This document shows, piece after piece, positions 35,799 through 47,420 of a stretch of DNA of 64,000 nucleotides (position 1 is the first letter of the stretch; every line of letters starts with the position of its first letter). The DNA is from Phlebiopsis flavidoalba (lineage: Eukaryota; Basidiomycota; Agaricomycetes; Polyporales; Phanerochaetaceae). The notes under the pieces are model-generated. The model made no database searches. It had not been told where the DNA came from and saw nothing but the letters and a program-made list of their open reading frames with translations. The position numbers were made by a program, and so were the translations under genes. The stretch covers positions 310,001-374,000 of the forward strand of contig JAOCPU010000016.1 in assembly GCA_035772785.1 (NCBI GenBank), read 5' to 3'.

Positions 35799-36268
35799 CG
35801 GAAAGTCAGCATAGATTGAGCTTCCAGAGGTCGATACTTACAGAAGAAAATGTCCGGACTTCGCCATCGTTTTGCAATGCTTCGGAACAGAAAGGTTAAA
35901 GCTGGAGGTAAAATTCGTGTGCTGGCTTGTATGTGATGAGTCGCTCTACTAGGAAAGTGGACACAAAGCTTGGCATTAAGCAAAAGCTTGTGTTGTGAGA
36001 GATACCTTCGGTTCAGAAAAAGAGAGTGTCGTGTATAGCATGTACTTACACCTGTTCAACTTGACTCGGAAGTTGTACTACTTAATCCATCATCAGACGA
36101 ACCCTACACTAAAAAAGGCAGTTCCAAGATAACACTAGATCTGCGATTAGCGCGGATCGAGTCCTCACCACAATCAATTACATAATCGTAATGAGGTTTG
36201 AAGCCTCCTAAGTAACTTCAAGTTCGACCTCTTCGAAATCGCTATTTTTACCTCCCTTTGACTATTAG

Positions 36269-36720
36269 GTGCTCTCAAGCCTTTTCAGCGACGGTCCCAA
36301 CATCACTATGAACAGATTTACCTTCCGTCATGCATGTGCTTTGGAGGCATGTGCCAGGTATCGTGTTACCGCGGGCCGGCACTGGCAGCTGGCAAAACAC
36401 GATTGGCTTTGGGAAGTTCTCACGCACTTGCCGAACCGTCGTGGCGTGGATTTACCCGGAGAGTTTCCTTCATGTATGCGATGGTGCGGGCCAGGTGGGC
36501 TCGAAAAGCCGATTCGTTTGGTTCCGAGGTTCCTTGACAACTACTTCTTCCGCTATTCTAGGCCCGTCATATCCTCAGCTACAACATATGCTCCGCGTCC
36601 ATATGACGATACTTCGCGTTGTACCAGCTCACAAAGGTGATTTACGAATGGGACGGCCCGTCCGCGACAGCCCGGCTAGATCATGCTGAAGAGCTTGTCC
36701 TAGATGTCCATGCAGATTTC
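36269..36720 (+). CDS. Hypothetical protein, unclear
   Basis: Three overlapping plus-strand frames alternate here. One reads YRGPALAAGKTRLALGSSHA and further right TARLDHAEELVLDVHADFSV. Composition is protein-like, but I recognise no domain and cannot fix start, stop or introns. Possibly a fragment. Confidence 0.25.
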
Positions 36721-36876
36721 TCCGTTGCCCATTGACGACGTTAATGCAAGAAGATCCATGCGGGCCTTAGGCCCTTTGTGCCTATTGATGTCATATGGTT
36801 TCCATGCTCGCCGAGATACTTAAGAGGGCCCAGGAGAGGACTGATCACAGTACAACGGTTCCCTTCAGCTTGCGAA

Positions 36877-37826
36877 ATGCTCTCCAAACTCTTCCTTCTC
36901 GCCCCTCTTGTTTCGCTCGCGTTGGCTTCGCCAGCAAGCGTCGATCTCGAAGCCCGCAAGGCACAGATCGATACCTCTTCTCACTGCGGACAATGGGACA
37001 TCGTCACCGCAGGTTCATACTCATTGCTCCTTGACCTCTGGGGCGAGTCCGGAGCGACGTCGGGTTCGCAATGCGCGAACCTGGTCAGCCTCAGCGGTTC
37101 CACCGTGTCTTGGAAAACCACATGGACGTGGACCGGCGGCTCCGGAGTCAAGAGCTTCTCCAACATTCAGTTAAATCAAGGTCTCAATAAGCAGCTGAGT
37201 GCTATCTCCAGTATGCCGGTAAGTCTATGTTGAATCATCATACATCCGACTCTTACGAACATACGTAGACGACCTGGAAATGGTCTCAGAGCAGCTCGGG
37301 GGACAATTGTTGCCGACGTCGCGTACGATCTCTTCACTTCTAACACGGCTGGTGGTTCAAAACACCAACGAAATCATGATTTGGCTCGCCAACTTCAACG
37401 CTGGGCCTATCTCCTACAACTATGGCTCAGATGGTAAACCTGTACCCGTTGCCTCCAATCTCAGCATAGCTGGACACACCTGGAATTTGTACAATGGCTC
37501 TAACGGCGCCAACGCTGTCTGGTCATTCCTTCCCACTAGCGGCACTATCACCAGCTTCAGTGGTGACCTCAAGGCCTTCTTTAACGTACGCAATCCCAGC
37601 CATGAGCTAGACCTTTTCTTACTCACGTCTACGCACAGTAGCCCAACCTAGTCACCCAACACGAAGGCATCAGCACTTCGCAATACTTGGTTACCGCACA
37701 AGCGGGTACCGAGCCGACCTCAGGCTCTGCGACGCTGACAACGTGAGTCTTACGAGCTCTACACGGGGAAAATGATTGTTTATTTGGGCTCGCATTAGTT
37801 CCGCGTACAGTTTGGCAATCAACTGA
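36877..37826 (+). CDS. GH12 endo-beta-1,4-glucanase
   Basis: Secreted cellulase-type hydrolase. Signal peptide MLSKLFLLAPLVSLALASPA, then CGQWDIVTAGSYSLLLDLWG. GSGVKSFSNIQLN leads to NEIMIWLANF, which carries the nucleophile Glu. GHTWNLYNGSNGANAVWSF and SFSGDLKAFFN follow, then ISTSQYLVTAQAGTEPTSG with the acid/base Glu. It ends SSAYSLAIN at 37826. Introns: 37219-37268 (50 nt), about 37587-37638, and one beginning at 37743. Two single-base insertions break the frame: an extra G in a G5 run near 37300 and an extra A in an A4 run near 37360. Both lie in homopolymers, so likely errors. Neighbour of a convergent MATE gene and not far from an agmatinase-like gene. Confidence 0.92.
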
Positions 37827-37917
37827 AGTAATAACGATCCACCACCGTTTGATATTAAGCCTCCGCTCGCTGCGCACATACATCACGGTTCTATTGCCTG
37901 TAACTTTGAGCGTTTGC

Positions 37918-40187
37918 TTAAACTTCTTCGTCGCTTTCACGCGATCCTGTGCGCACATAGCACGGATCTTGGCCTGTTGAATATTCCTCTCTACCCCCTT
38001 TTGCACCTCTTTGTCCCAATCGGTACCAAGCCAGACCACCGCATACTCCCCGATCCCTACGAGGAATAGGGCGACGACTTGTCCTATGAGACGATCAGGA
38101 AGTCTGTCCATGTACTACTGTGACATAATGTACCTGTCCAGAGTCCTTTAGCCCCATGTGAGTGCGTGAGTGGAAGGCGAGAGTGATTCCCATGGGGCAG
38201 CGCAGAGGACGTAAATAAGCTACGAGGTTGAAAAGCGCGCCGAGATGCTGTCGGCCTTGACGGCGCATGTCAACAAACGGGGCGCAAAGGGTGACGGCAT
38301 ACAGATCGACCTACCCTGACCACGTAATACACCACCACAAGACCCGGCCAATGGCCATCAGCAATCTTGGGAAGACGCGTTAATGGCGTAAACATACATT
38401 CATGCGAGCATTAGACGCACTTGGAAAGACGCCACGAGCGGGCATGACCTTGCTCACGAGATGGACGACGTCGATATCGTCACTGAAGAGAAAGCCAAAG
38501 ATCTTCCGGGACAGGTCAGGGCGTGATCGGAGCATGAATGGAACCCGAAAGCCTTACGTTCTTTGTGGCGATCAGAGTTATCATCACTACCGTGCCCCAC
38601 GACGACGCTGAGGAACGCAGCGATGTGGCTAGCCTGCTTGGCTCTACCTGCAGAGCGCGAGCCTATCAAATTCCCGACTCGAGTCGACGCTGCGACACCT
38701 ATAGAATGAATCCGTGAGTCCGTAGTGTGGACTATTCGTGACTCTGATCACTGACCAAGCCCGAAAGGTATCGTGTTTAAAACTTCCAACAATATGTGAG
38801 TGTTGGTCTCTGTAGATCTCGCGAAGATACTACTGACTTTGGTCGGCTGTCATGATAATAGACTGGGCGGCAAGCGGGAGAGCACCAAGTCTCCCGGCTG
38901 CAAGAGCAACAATTTCGAAGGCGGCCCTATGACGCTGTTGTTGGTTAAAGACAAGAATTTTCAAGGGGATAAACCTGCCACTCTGTCCCGACCATCAGGA
39001 TACCTGGAATTGCGAGGTGGAGGAAGGCTATGCAAACTCCCGGCGTGGAACACTGTCTTGGGCTGAAGACCTCCCCAAGTACCATTGCGCCGGTGGGAGG
39101 GGGGACAGATAAGTCAGTAGGCAAAGTAGAACAAAGGCTAACCAGTATGTAACAGAGATCGCAAACGGGAGACCCGAGAAAGCCGAGCGAGGTGTGGTGA
39201 ATGAAGAGGATGTTGAGGGCAAATATTGATAGGTAGGACGGCAATTAGCACCAATGTTGAGGCTCTCATAATTCCTAAGGGTTGAGGTGAGATGTTTAAA
39301 AGCTTCAGTTGACTATAACCCCACCTTGACATTGCAGGTACTTTTTTCACGCTCTCGAATGCGATGTATCCGGGGGCTCCAGCAATGAGCACCCTTAAGA
39401 ACGCTTGGACATCGCGAGAGACAGTGTTTCGGACTGCCCAAGCGCACGCAACACAGCAGGGTCTGCGTAGATCCATAAAAACGCCCACAGGGACAAAACA
39501 AGATCCAGAGGAGGAAGATGCATCGCTGAAGATGGATGGAGACGTCCGTACGGCGCTCGCCTACTCGCCTCCGGTGAAGGCCTGCGAGCCAAGGGTGTCG
39601 AGGCGCAGTTGTGTGCCCGCCCAGTGCCACACACCAGCCTGTGGAATATGAAAGACAAAGTGGGATCGTCTTCTCTAGGATCATGAAGGAAGTGTACTAG
39701 CCAGTAACCATTGCGAGCATCAACGAGAATGCCGCGGCTGACAGCTCATCGGGGCCCAGACGCCCAACGACGAGGATGGAAGAGGTTTGGATAGAATTTT
39801 GCAAGGTAGGGCATACGATAAAAATCACTAAATTTTTTTGGGGGCAAGTATAAGTTTCTCGCACTCTCTGGTATATGCGTCCTTGGGCTACTCACCTGGG
39901 GATCGAGTCGGGGACGAGATCAAGGACACGAATCAAGCGCCCTCCAGTCTCGGCGTCTGCCGCAGACGCTGCGCTGGCCGATATCGGAAGTTGTTGTCGT
40001 ACCGTCATACGAGGCGAGGGAGGTGGACGACGGGAGGCTCATCCCCCAGCAGGGGCTGCCTCTCGTTGTGCGAAGAGCTCTGGTGAGTGGGATTCATGAA
40101 GAAAGATTACGGCACGACATCTGACTCTTCTTCCACCGCTAGTATACATACACTCTCGTCCCCAATGGATGTGCCACTATCGGCCAT
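37918..40187 (-). CDS. MATE-family multidrug/toxin efflux transporter, frame-broken
   Basis: Proton- or sodium-coupled exporter with about 12 membrane helices. The likely start is [13 protein letters not shown] at 40187. [20 protein letters not shown] and [19 protein letters not shown] follow, then TM1 [20 protein letters not shown]. Next come [74 protein letters not shown] and [13 protein letters not shown]. The second half has [41 protein letters not shown] and [20 protein letters not shown] with [16 protein letters not shown]. This is the canonical fungal MATE order. The stop at 37918 assumes one frameshift after AMCAQD; unshifted, the frame runs on to 37629 and would overlap the GH12 gene. 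Confidence 0.85.
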
Positions 40188-40624
40188 CCGTGCGCCGGCG
40201 GCACTCAGAGGTCTGATATCATTATCATGCCTTGATTTTTTTTTGGTTTAGTGCAGTGAAAGAAAGTGCCAAATTACCAACTCCCTATCTGATGTGAAGG
40301 ACAGCTGATAAATTGCGGCTCAGCTCCATAATATTGCTCTCCCGCTCACCGGTATGATAACGGCGAGATCCTAATGACGGTGCAGAGGATTTGCTTCCTC
40401 CGTGCACTCCTACTGGTCGATTCGTTGACATTTGTGCATGGGCTTGCCACGGGTAACGGCGATGAGCCCCGGATAACAGTCATGAGACGGCCCCACGAGT
40501 AATGTTTTTCTTCGGCGTTAGTGTTTGCCTCGAGGTGCTATGGAATAACAGTATTTAAGCCGTCCAATCCGCCAGATTACTTCCCCCCAGGATCTCCAGG
40601 ACTCGTCTCAAGATTCACTTCTAC
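40188..40624. promoter_or_regulatory. Divergent intergenic region, MATE / agmatinase-like
   Basis: The 437 bp separate divergent start codons. TATTTAAG at 40552-40559 lies 73 bp before the agmatinase-like ATG and is a plausible TATA element. Confidence 0.4.
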
Positions 40625-42308
40625 ATGATGCAACTTCTCTTGCCGCATTTCTGAACCTTTTGGCCGCTTCTATTGCTCTTGTCGCGGCCCACGACGGCCA
40701 CGACGACCTCCAGATGCCGATGGGCTACTTTCAAGTATCCTTATCAGGCCGCATATCCCGGAGACAACGACGGTAACAGCATTCGACACGTTGTGGCATA
40801 GCTTCTTCTAATTTTTCGCACTCAGTGACCGCGGATTCCGTCTTCTCTGGGATCACCACGTTTTTGCAAAACTCCCCATGGGGTTCAGTGCCTTGGCAAG
40901 GACAAGGACGCCACCTTTGACATAGCCTTTATTGGTGCGGCCGTTTGTACGTATTATTGCTTCTGAGCATGACAACTTCAGCCGCTCACAAAGAGAGTTC
41001 AGGAACACGGAACCATCTTACCGCCCCGGGTGCACGAGTTTTTGGCCCCGCTGGCCATCAGCGGCTGTGTTCACGTCGGCTGACTTTATACGGCGGCTAC
41101 AACGTCCCACTCGCCGTGAACCCCTTCATGGCTCGCGGCTTGAAGGTTGTTGTTGTGCGACGCACACATTGAACCCGTTGACGCCGTACGACAAACAAGT
41201 ACGCCATCAAGCAGATCGAAGATGGACACAAGGCTCTTTTGCCATAGCGCATACGTTTTCACCATCTTACCTGGAAAGAACACTCAGCCCACCGGTAAAA
41301 GCTTACTGCCTAATCTCTACCGATGGGAATAGCATCACACTCGCGCTATTAATACACACGCTCCTGGGGTGGGGATAGCATACTATCGTCCTTCCACCTT
41401 GCTCGCGCCCCCATCTAATCCCACAGTGCCTCCGGTGCCAAATTGCTGTAATTCACTTTGTGTACGTATCATTAGGGACACTCAGGAAGCCGAAAAACAA
41501 GTATTTGGCGAGTGCTCCCCTGGCGACCAGGCCGCAATTAACCAACGGTACCGATTTCTACTCGGGCGAGCCATAGGAGGGTTCTCATTAAGAACGGTCT
41601 CATCAATTGCGAAGCTATCCCTTTTGCTTAACACCCCGGTTTTTATCTTGCACTTTCGATACTTTGTGATCCTAGTTCTCTCCCTTTAACAGCACGGGGC
41701 CATTCGGACCACCCTATCCGGATTCCCGAGCGACTACGCAACGTACGATGAATCGGGATTACAGAGAAATGAGGCCCGACGAAATATTGATACGATCGGG
41801 AGCCTGACCTCATTCCCTGCCACGAGGCGTACCGCATCTCACCACTTCTTCTCCCCTAGCCTGCAGGCACTGACGGCATTATCAAGAAGATCCGCGAGAC
41901 TGTCGGCGACAAGCCCGTCTACCTCTCCATTGACGTACGTGTGTCGCACACGTGCAATGCTTTCGCAATGAACGTACACTCATCGGGGCATGCGCAGATT
42001 GATTCATTGACCCTCGTGTTCGCACCAGGCCACAGGTACCCCCGAGACTGGTGGATGGTCGACGCGTGAGCTTGCGCACAAGTTTCTCCGCGGTCTTGAC
42101 GGTTGTGCACATCGTCTCGGCGGATATCGATCGAGGTTGCTGGCTCCCGCTTATGACACCAACGCACACAGAGCTCACGACGATGGCGGCCGCCGATAAT
42201 GTGACGTGGCTACGCCTGTATATTCTCCCTCCTTGTGCTAACGTGCCGTAACAGGTGCTATAGACGATTCCGGTAATGAGTGTAATGGCTAAGACGGGCC
42301 CCTTGTAG
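40625..42308 (+). CDS. Secreted agmatinase-like ureohydrolase, frame-broken
   Basis: Arginase/agmatinase superfamily: manganese enzymes that release urea from guanidino compounds. After ATG 40625 a hydrophobic leader (LNLLAASIALVAA) points to secretion. Legible pieces: DLQMPMGYFKYPYQAAYPG, DSVFSGITTF, ATFDIAFIGA, RFGPAGIR-like residues, RLTLYGGYNVPLAVNPFMA. A DH-type metal segment IAVIHF lies near 41445 and EGLIKNG near 41585. GPFGPPYPD, then TDGIIKKIRETVGDKPVYLS ID follow; an intron splits the metal-binding DIDSLDPAFAP block. TGTPETGGWSTRE and APAYDTNA are also present. It ends VMSVMAKTGPL at 42308, where a Tyr-Glu of the family reads as an early TAG after VL. Multiple introns and indels. 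Substrate not determinable. Confidence 0.85.
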
Positions 42309-42841
42309 TCCAACGGTAGCAGCTTAGTCCGCTAAGTCCTTTTAAGTTTTCTCTCAGGTTTATGTGAATCCTGTTGTGGTCGTGCAGCTCGATCTAACTG
42401 CACGTTCTACGTCCAAACAAGTTTCATGTATCCGATCTACTTATCGCAGAAACGTGTTTGTCCTCGTGTACAAATTGTTACTGAATCGATACAAATTACT
42501 CCATGTGTTTGGCCCTCTTGTTCACCTAAACGGTATGGTTCCCGTAGAAATCTCACAGGGATTAAGATTGTCCCTGCCGTACACTTCGCAGGTACCAACC
42601 AACGCGGAACATTTCTAAACATCAATTCAGACTGAAGACGCCTCAATGTGCCATGCAGATCTCCATAATAAGGTAGCCCCCAACAGGTATAATGTACAGT
42701 CTACAAAAAAAACGAATAGTCCGGTGATGCATTTCATAGTCCATTGGTATCACGTTCGACAAACGTCTAGAGTCTAGGTGTGCTTGAGCGTTCCGGAGCG
42801 TACTTTGCCTGCGCGGGAAGAGTGTCAGCTGGGTAACAAAA
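42309..42841. other. Convergent intergenic region
   Basis: This lies between the agmatinase-like gene and GNA1. I see no gene. A tRNA-like box A at its left edge is explained by the preceding coding sequence. Confidence 0.45.
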
Positions 42842-43486
42842 TTAGACCAACTTATGGCGCACCATCTCAATTCTCTTTCTTTGGTAGCCGCACTTCTCAT
42901 AGAATGCTAGAACCAAGGGTAAACAAATAACACAAGGGCGGAAATCGCGACATGCTCACGTATATTTCATGTCGCTACAGTTCAGGATCGTCTTGTAACA
43001 ACCGCTGTTCTCGCTGATACGAGTTCAAGGCCTGGATAATGCGGAGACCAAGTGTCGTTCCCCTGTTGGACGTTCGTCAACGGCAATATCCTCGATATGG
43101 CCAACGCTCCCAAGGCGCGCGAAGGAACTTCCTCTCGATGAATACCGTGCGCGACAGCGACGATGCGGTCCCGTGGCCTGTCAACGATGACGATGCCGTA
43201 AGTATGTATTCTGTGCGGCCTTGAGGCTATTGAACTGTGCGACCCAAGCCTCTTCGCCAGGGTCGGTAACCCACGGTCAGGACAGAGAGCCAGAGAGGTG
43301 CCCGCGCTTGTAGTCGGTTGACGCAAGAGGGCGAATCTACGCGAAGAGTGAGCCCAGCTGAGGATGATACACGCGTCATTCGGCACATACGTGAAGGTCA
43401 GGGTGAAGCTGTTCTCTGACGTCCGTTGGAATGTACTCGGTGGGAAACAGGAGGGTCCAGCTCGTTGTCAGGCGACTGTACGGCAT
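42842..43486 (-). CDS. GNA1: Glucosamine-6-phosphate N-acetyltransferase
   Basis: GNAT enzyme that acetylates glucosamine-6-phosphate with acetyl-CoA for UDP-GlcNAc and thus chitin. It starts MPYSRLTTSWTLLFPTEYIP then DVREQLHPDLHV. NTYGIVIVDRPRDRIVAV and IHREEVPSRALGALA (family: ERKFLRALGAVGHIEDIAV) hold the central strand. The CoA-binding loop QQGxxLG is seen as VQQGNDTW in a shifted frame. LNCSDM follows, then an intron. It ends AFYEKCGYQRKRIEMVRHKL V at the stop 42842-42844. YEKCG is the Gna1 C-terminal hallmark. The length fits the roughly 160-residue family. Several single-base shifts between 43060 and 43400. Confidence 0.85.
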
Positions 43487-43699
43487 TATTGCGTGGCTGC
43501 GGCTTGAAGAGTATAAAATACTTCGAGTGATAAGAGAAGGTGGTGGGTAAGAAGAGAAGTGAAGAAGGGTATTAGGGTCTGCAAGGAGAATGTAAAAGGA
43601 CGTTGGGCTGAACCGTAGGCTGTCTGAGGAGTGGGAATCGTGAAGAGGAGCTCCTTCGGCGCTCAAATATCGGGTTTCAGTGGGCGTCTACGGCCACCA

Positions 43700-44500
43700 C
43701 CGCCTCGAGATGCTCTGGGGATGCTGTTCTCGCTTGTCTTCCGCTTGCTGTACAGCCCGTCGCCACGTTCGTCGGTCACTTCCGCTAAGTCAAATGCGCA
43801 TCGCTCGCTCGACTAGGCGAACAGATCATCGCCCGCGGGCAGGAGTATTCGTGCTGTCGTGACGCTCGAGCGACTCTGGTGTAATCCGGTGAATGTTCGA
43901 GCTCGAGATGATACTGCCTGCTGTTCTCATACTTCACGATAATACTCTCTTTTCCGGCGAGTATCTAGCGCTTCCAGAAAGATCAGTCATTGACGTCTAC
44001 GCTTCAGAGTGGTGGGGACTCGAGAGAGATGATGAGGACTATCAAGCAAAGGTCCAGGCTTAGGGTCAAACGGGCCCCCCCGTGTCGTAACACATATCCG
44101 AAGGCTCGTGATCCAGAAAACATGCAAAACTGGGGGTGGAATTGTACCGAGATCCCGTTCACACCGATTCCGTATGTTCTACGCAGTGCTTCATCACTTT
44201 TTTTTCGGCGGTACCATCAGAATCACGAGTCCATCATCCATGGACGATACTTACGACATCCCGGCGGGCGCGATGTGGCGTCCTTTTGCTCTCTCTCCTG
44301 TGCCCTGAGCGGGCAGGTGTTGTAACGGCACGAGTTTTGTCTACGTCTACACCTTCTAACGATTAAGAAAACACCCACTCTCCTATGCTTTATGGCGTCC
44401 TCACGAGCACTCAGGGCAACGTCACATGGCACAACGATACATATCAGGACTCGGCCAAGCATCGGTCGGTTCTTTAACCCTATCAAGTCGAGACTCCTAA
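43700..44500 (+). other. Possible frame-broken gene, unassigned
   Basis: Protein-like pieces alternate frames: ILHDNTLFSGEYLALPERSV and EWWGLERDDEDYQAK near 43920-44050, DDTYDIPAGAMW near 44240, and LYGVLTSTQGNVTWHNDTYQ near 44390-44450. No family could be fixed. The DDTYDIPAGA piece recalls P450s but no heme-binding cysteine segment follows. Confidence 0.25.
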
Positions 44501-44801
44501 CCGCATCTTTATATAGCTTAGGGCAGCTTAGGGCATAAGTCGCTCGATAACCTCGTGCTCACGGTGTAGTAGAGTCCCGCCCAAAAGTCGCGGACTTATA
44601 CCATAACATCTCGGCCAGTTGTCAGGGGTTCCGAAGCATCTACACAATACCCAAACGACGTCCATGTTATCACGAAAACTCAAATGACAGACAACTGATA
44701 AGGTATCTCTTCGAAGCCTGACTTCGCACTTCCAGTGGTCCATGACGATATAGTAAAAATTGTAATTATTAGCCCAATTAATTTGGTTTTAGTACATGAG
44801 C

Positions 44802-45850
44802 TTACCAGTGCGCAGAAGTCAATCTCGTCGAGTCAATCTCGGAATGCATACCCTGGTTCACACCTTGGAGCTCTTGTGATTGGGCAAGAGTGAGTCTGAT
44901 GCGTGAGTTATTCCGGGGAGGGCACGTCTGATCACGCTCTTGAACTGTAGAGTTTTTCGGTCCTTTCTGTGCCAAGAACAGATGAGAGCGTTTCAGGATC
45001 GTGTGGCGGCAGGGGGACGGTAAATATTCTGGTGCCCGCTCGACACTTCGTTCCATCTCACGACGCTTCAATGTTTGCAAAACGTCGACGACGAGGTTAT
45101 CAATCTTTTCGGGGTGTAAAAGAGTGTTTCGTCCAGCAAGGACGGCCTTTAGCTTTCTTTTCTCCAGAAATTCTGACATCTGATCCCCCCAGGATCTACG
45201 TCCAGCACATGGGAAGCACGCCACCAGGTCGGTTTTCCTGCGCCTCGGTCTCCAGGCTACGGATACTGGGCGATGCCCAAGAAACGGCAGCGCGAGCAGC
45301 GTAAGTTTCACGAAGGTACCTAAAACTCTTCCTCTAAAACCAATAGTGCGATTTTCCAGTGGGATTGGTCTAAGTGCAGCCACAAAAAGCGTTTGCACTG
45401 TCCATGTAACCCCGTGATCGCACTGTGGCCGCGAATTCTGGACTATGCTGACAGGTCAATGCCCGCCACAAGGTCTCGAATCTGTTCGGGACCGAAGATT
45501 GGACTTCGGCCAAACTCGTCGTCCGCGCCGGTTCCTCAACTCACAATTTCTCTTTGCTGGCCACATCAAAATACCCAATAAGTCGGTCAAGGGTTCGCAA
45601 TTTCTCATACGATATCATCTTTCTGCGAGCACTGTATTCTGAAGCGCGCGCGGCCCCCACCTTAAGAAGACCCTCGCGGGCGGCCGTTCGTGTACTCCAG
45701 CCGGTCCTTCTTCCCTTTGGCAGCCAGGATGTCTTCGCTCTCCGACCGTGGACAGCGAGACGCTTCAAAAGCATCGGCCACGATACCATTCAGAATGTCG
45801 TGGCTTTATGTGTAGAGTCGGTTTTATGGAGTGAGTCGCGCACCACCATG
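44802..45850 (-). CDS. Hypothetical multi-exon protein
   Basis: Coherent minus-strand pieces: DILNGIVADAFEASR, LEYTNGREGLLKVGAARASE, ARRKMISYEKLRTLDRLIGY (about 45560-45640), SPIFGPEQIRDLVAGIDLSA, LRETYAARAAVSWASPSIRS with LETEAQENRPGG, and EFLEKRKLKAVLAGRN with HPEKIDNLVVDVLQTLKRRE (about 45060-45180). They are charged, helix-rich and soluble-looking, with changes of frame at introns or indels. I do not recognise the family, and ends are approximate. Confidence 0.4.
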
Positions 45851-45969
45851 CTTGCTACTTCATACTCATCATGTGCAAGCTTGGGTATATCTTGTCCTCA
45901 TTGTAAATTGCGGGGCAATATCCCTCATGTAAGCAGCCTATCGTAGCCCCAGTTCATTCACTGATACTT

Positions 45970-47250
45970 TAGTAGCCGGATAAGGGCGCACGACAATGTC
46001 GCTCGTTACCTTCTTTTATCGTCCGGCTCATGTTCCTCATGGGAGCCACTGCAATTTACGTCATTGACATCGTCAACAACGCCGTCAAGAGAAATTGTCT
46101 TCACGCTACACTTCAACCCCTCGGAGCTTTCTCTTCCGCGAACAGGTACTCGCTCACAGAAAATCTTCCGTGGCCGGTCGAGAGCGCGCTCTACGCTTTC
46201 ATGGTAGTGGGACTTCTTGTATATTGGGATATAAAAGCTTAAACCTTCTGTCAGTCGAATCTCGGAGATGTCATCGTCAGATTATGGCGAGTACACGCCC
46301 TCTACCACCGCGGCACAGAAGCTGGGTCGTCCCTCATTCCTAGTGCACCTCCTTGTTGGTTCCTTTAGTGAGTTGTGAACATAATCGACAATGGACTGAG
46401 TCACTGACATTTATCACAGGTCACTTCGGGCCTCATCTCCTTCTGCGTCACCAAACTCATTGATGATCCTGGAGCTAGCGGCAACTTCATCAACCCACCG
46501 TTTTTGCAGGAACATCCAGCTGGCGTCATACTGCACCGCTCTGGCGACTACCGTTGTTGCTGACGATGCTCATATCTTACAAGACCTGGTGAGAATCGCG
46601 TCCAGTATCTCTTGTAGGGCTTTTGCTGAAGTCCGTATGTAGGAGGGTACGGCCGCCGCACTATCAAGCGCAATCTGACATTCGTCATCCAACAAGACAC
46701 GAATGGAGCCGCGTTATGACAATCCTCGTCGAGTCAGGCATCTTGTACTTCCTGTTCTTCGTAAGTTGTTACACATAATTCCCGCGCACGTTTGAGACTG
46801 ACCCTACGTACAGGCTCGAGGCCGTCATCTCGGACTCTGGAAATGTCGGCGAATCTCATGAGTCCACTCCATCCCTGGCCTTCGCGGACGTTGTCTGGAC
46901 GTTCATGACGAGTCACATCTTGGTATGTCTCCCCATGGCTGATTCTCTCATCTCTGATCAACCAATCATTCTATAGGTATCTACCCGTCATCATCGTCAT
47001 TCTTGTCAACATGCAGCGGTCGTACATCGAGCCCATGGCCGCCGTCAGCTCCGGTAGGGCCTCCTCTGACGCACACAGTCGAATACGCAGAGTCGCAGCG
47101 GCGCTTGGACTGATCTCGTGCCATTGCTTCAGTCCAACGGCCTAATAACCTCGAGGTCAACGTGCACGAGCTCCGCATGATGCACAGCGACGCGAAGGAA
47201 CAAAAGGCGGGCGCGGGATATCTCGGATATGGAGACGATCTTGAGCCGTT
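45970..47250 (+). CDS. Polytopic (7TM-like) Agaricomycete membrane protein
   Basis: Segments in order: FLMGATAIYVIDIVNNAVKR, VESALYAFMVV, GDVIV..RVHALYHRGTEA (a conserved charged loop), TSGLISFCVTKL, IQLASYCTALATTVVA, TILVESGILYFLFF, AVISDSG, LAFADVVWTFMTSHIL, YPVIIVILVNMQRSYIEP, then a hydrophilic tail with NLEVNVHELRMMHSDAKEQK. Six or seven hydrophobic helices, a RVxALYHR loop and a tail with V.VH are typical of an uncharacterised Agaricomycete receptor-like family, possibly distantly related to the gene at 2.5 kb. The N-terminal exon upstream of 46030 is not resolved. Frames change at introns and indels. Ligand or function unknown. Confidence 0.6.
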
Positions 47251-47420
47251 ATGTGCAGAGGTGACGGCGAGACAAAGCTTCAGGAGACAGTTTGAGTATA
47301 TTTTGTGGCTATTATGCTACCTTGGAATTTTACACTTACAGCCATTGGATATGGGCTTTGGTCGCGGTATTCTGTGTGATTATGTATTAGTATTAGTACT
47401 ACTTGACCCACAAAACGTGT

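Noticed and set aside
37629..37917. Overlap of the MATE coding region with the GH12 gene
   Set aside because: It depends on reading the frame straight through. One frameshift after AMCAQD gives a natural end (SRESDEEV, stop at 37918), leaving 91 bp between the genes.
42297..42395. tRNA-like sequence with a good box A (TAGTCCAACGG) and a stretched box B
   Set aside because: The acceptor arms do not pair and box B has four extra bases. The left part is also the coding end of the agmatinase-like gene (MAKTGPL then TAG at 42306-42308).
44160..44300. Cytochrome P450 fragment
   Set aside because: DDTYDIPAGA recalls a P450 loop, but no heme-binding FGxGxRxCxG segment or helix K ExxR motif is found nearby.
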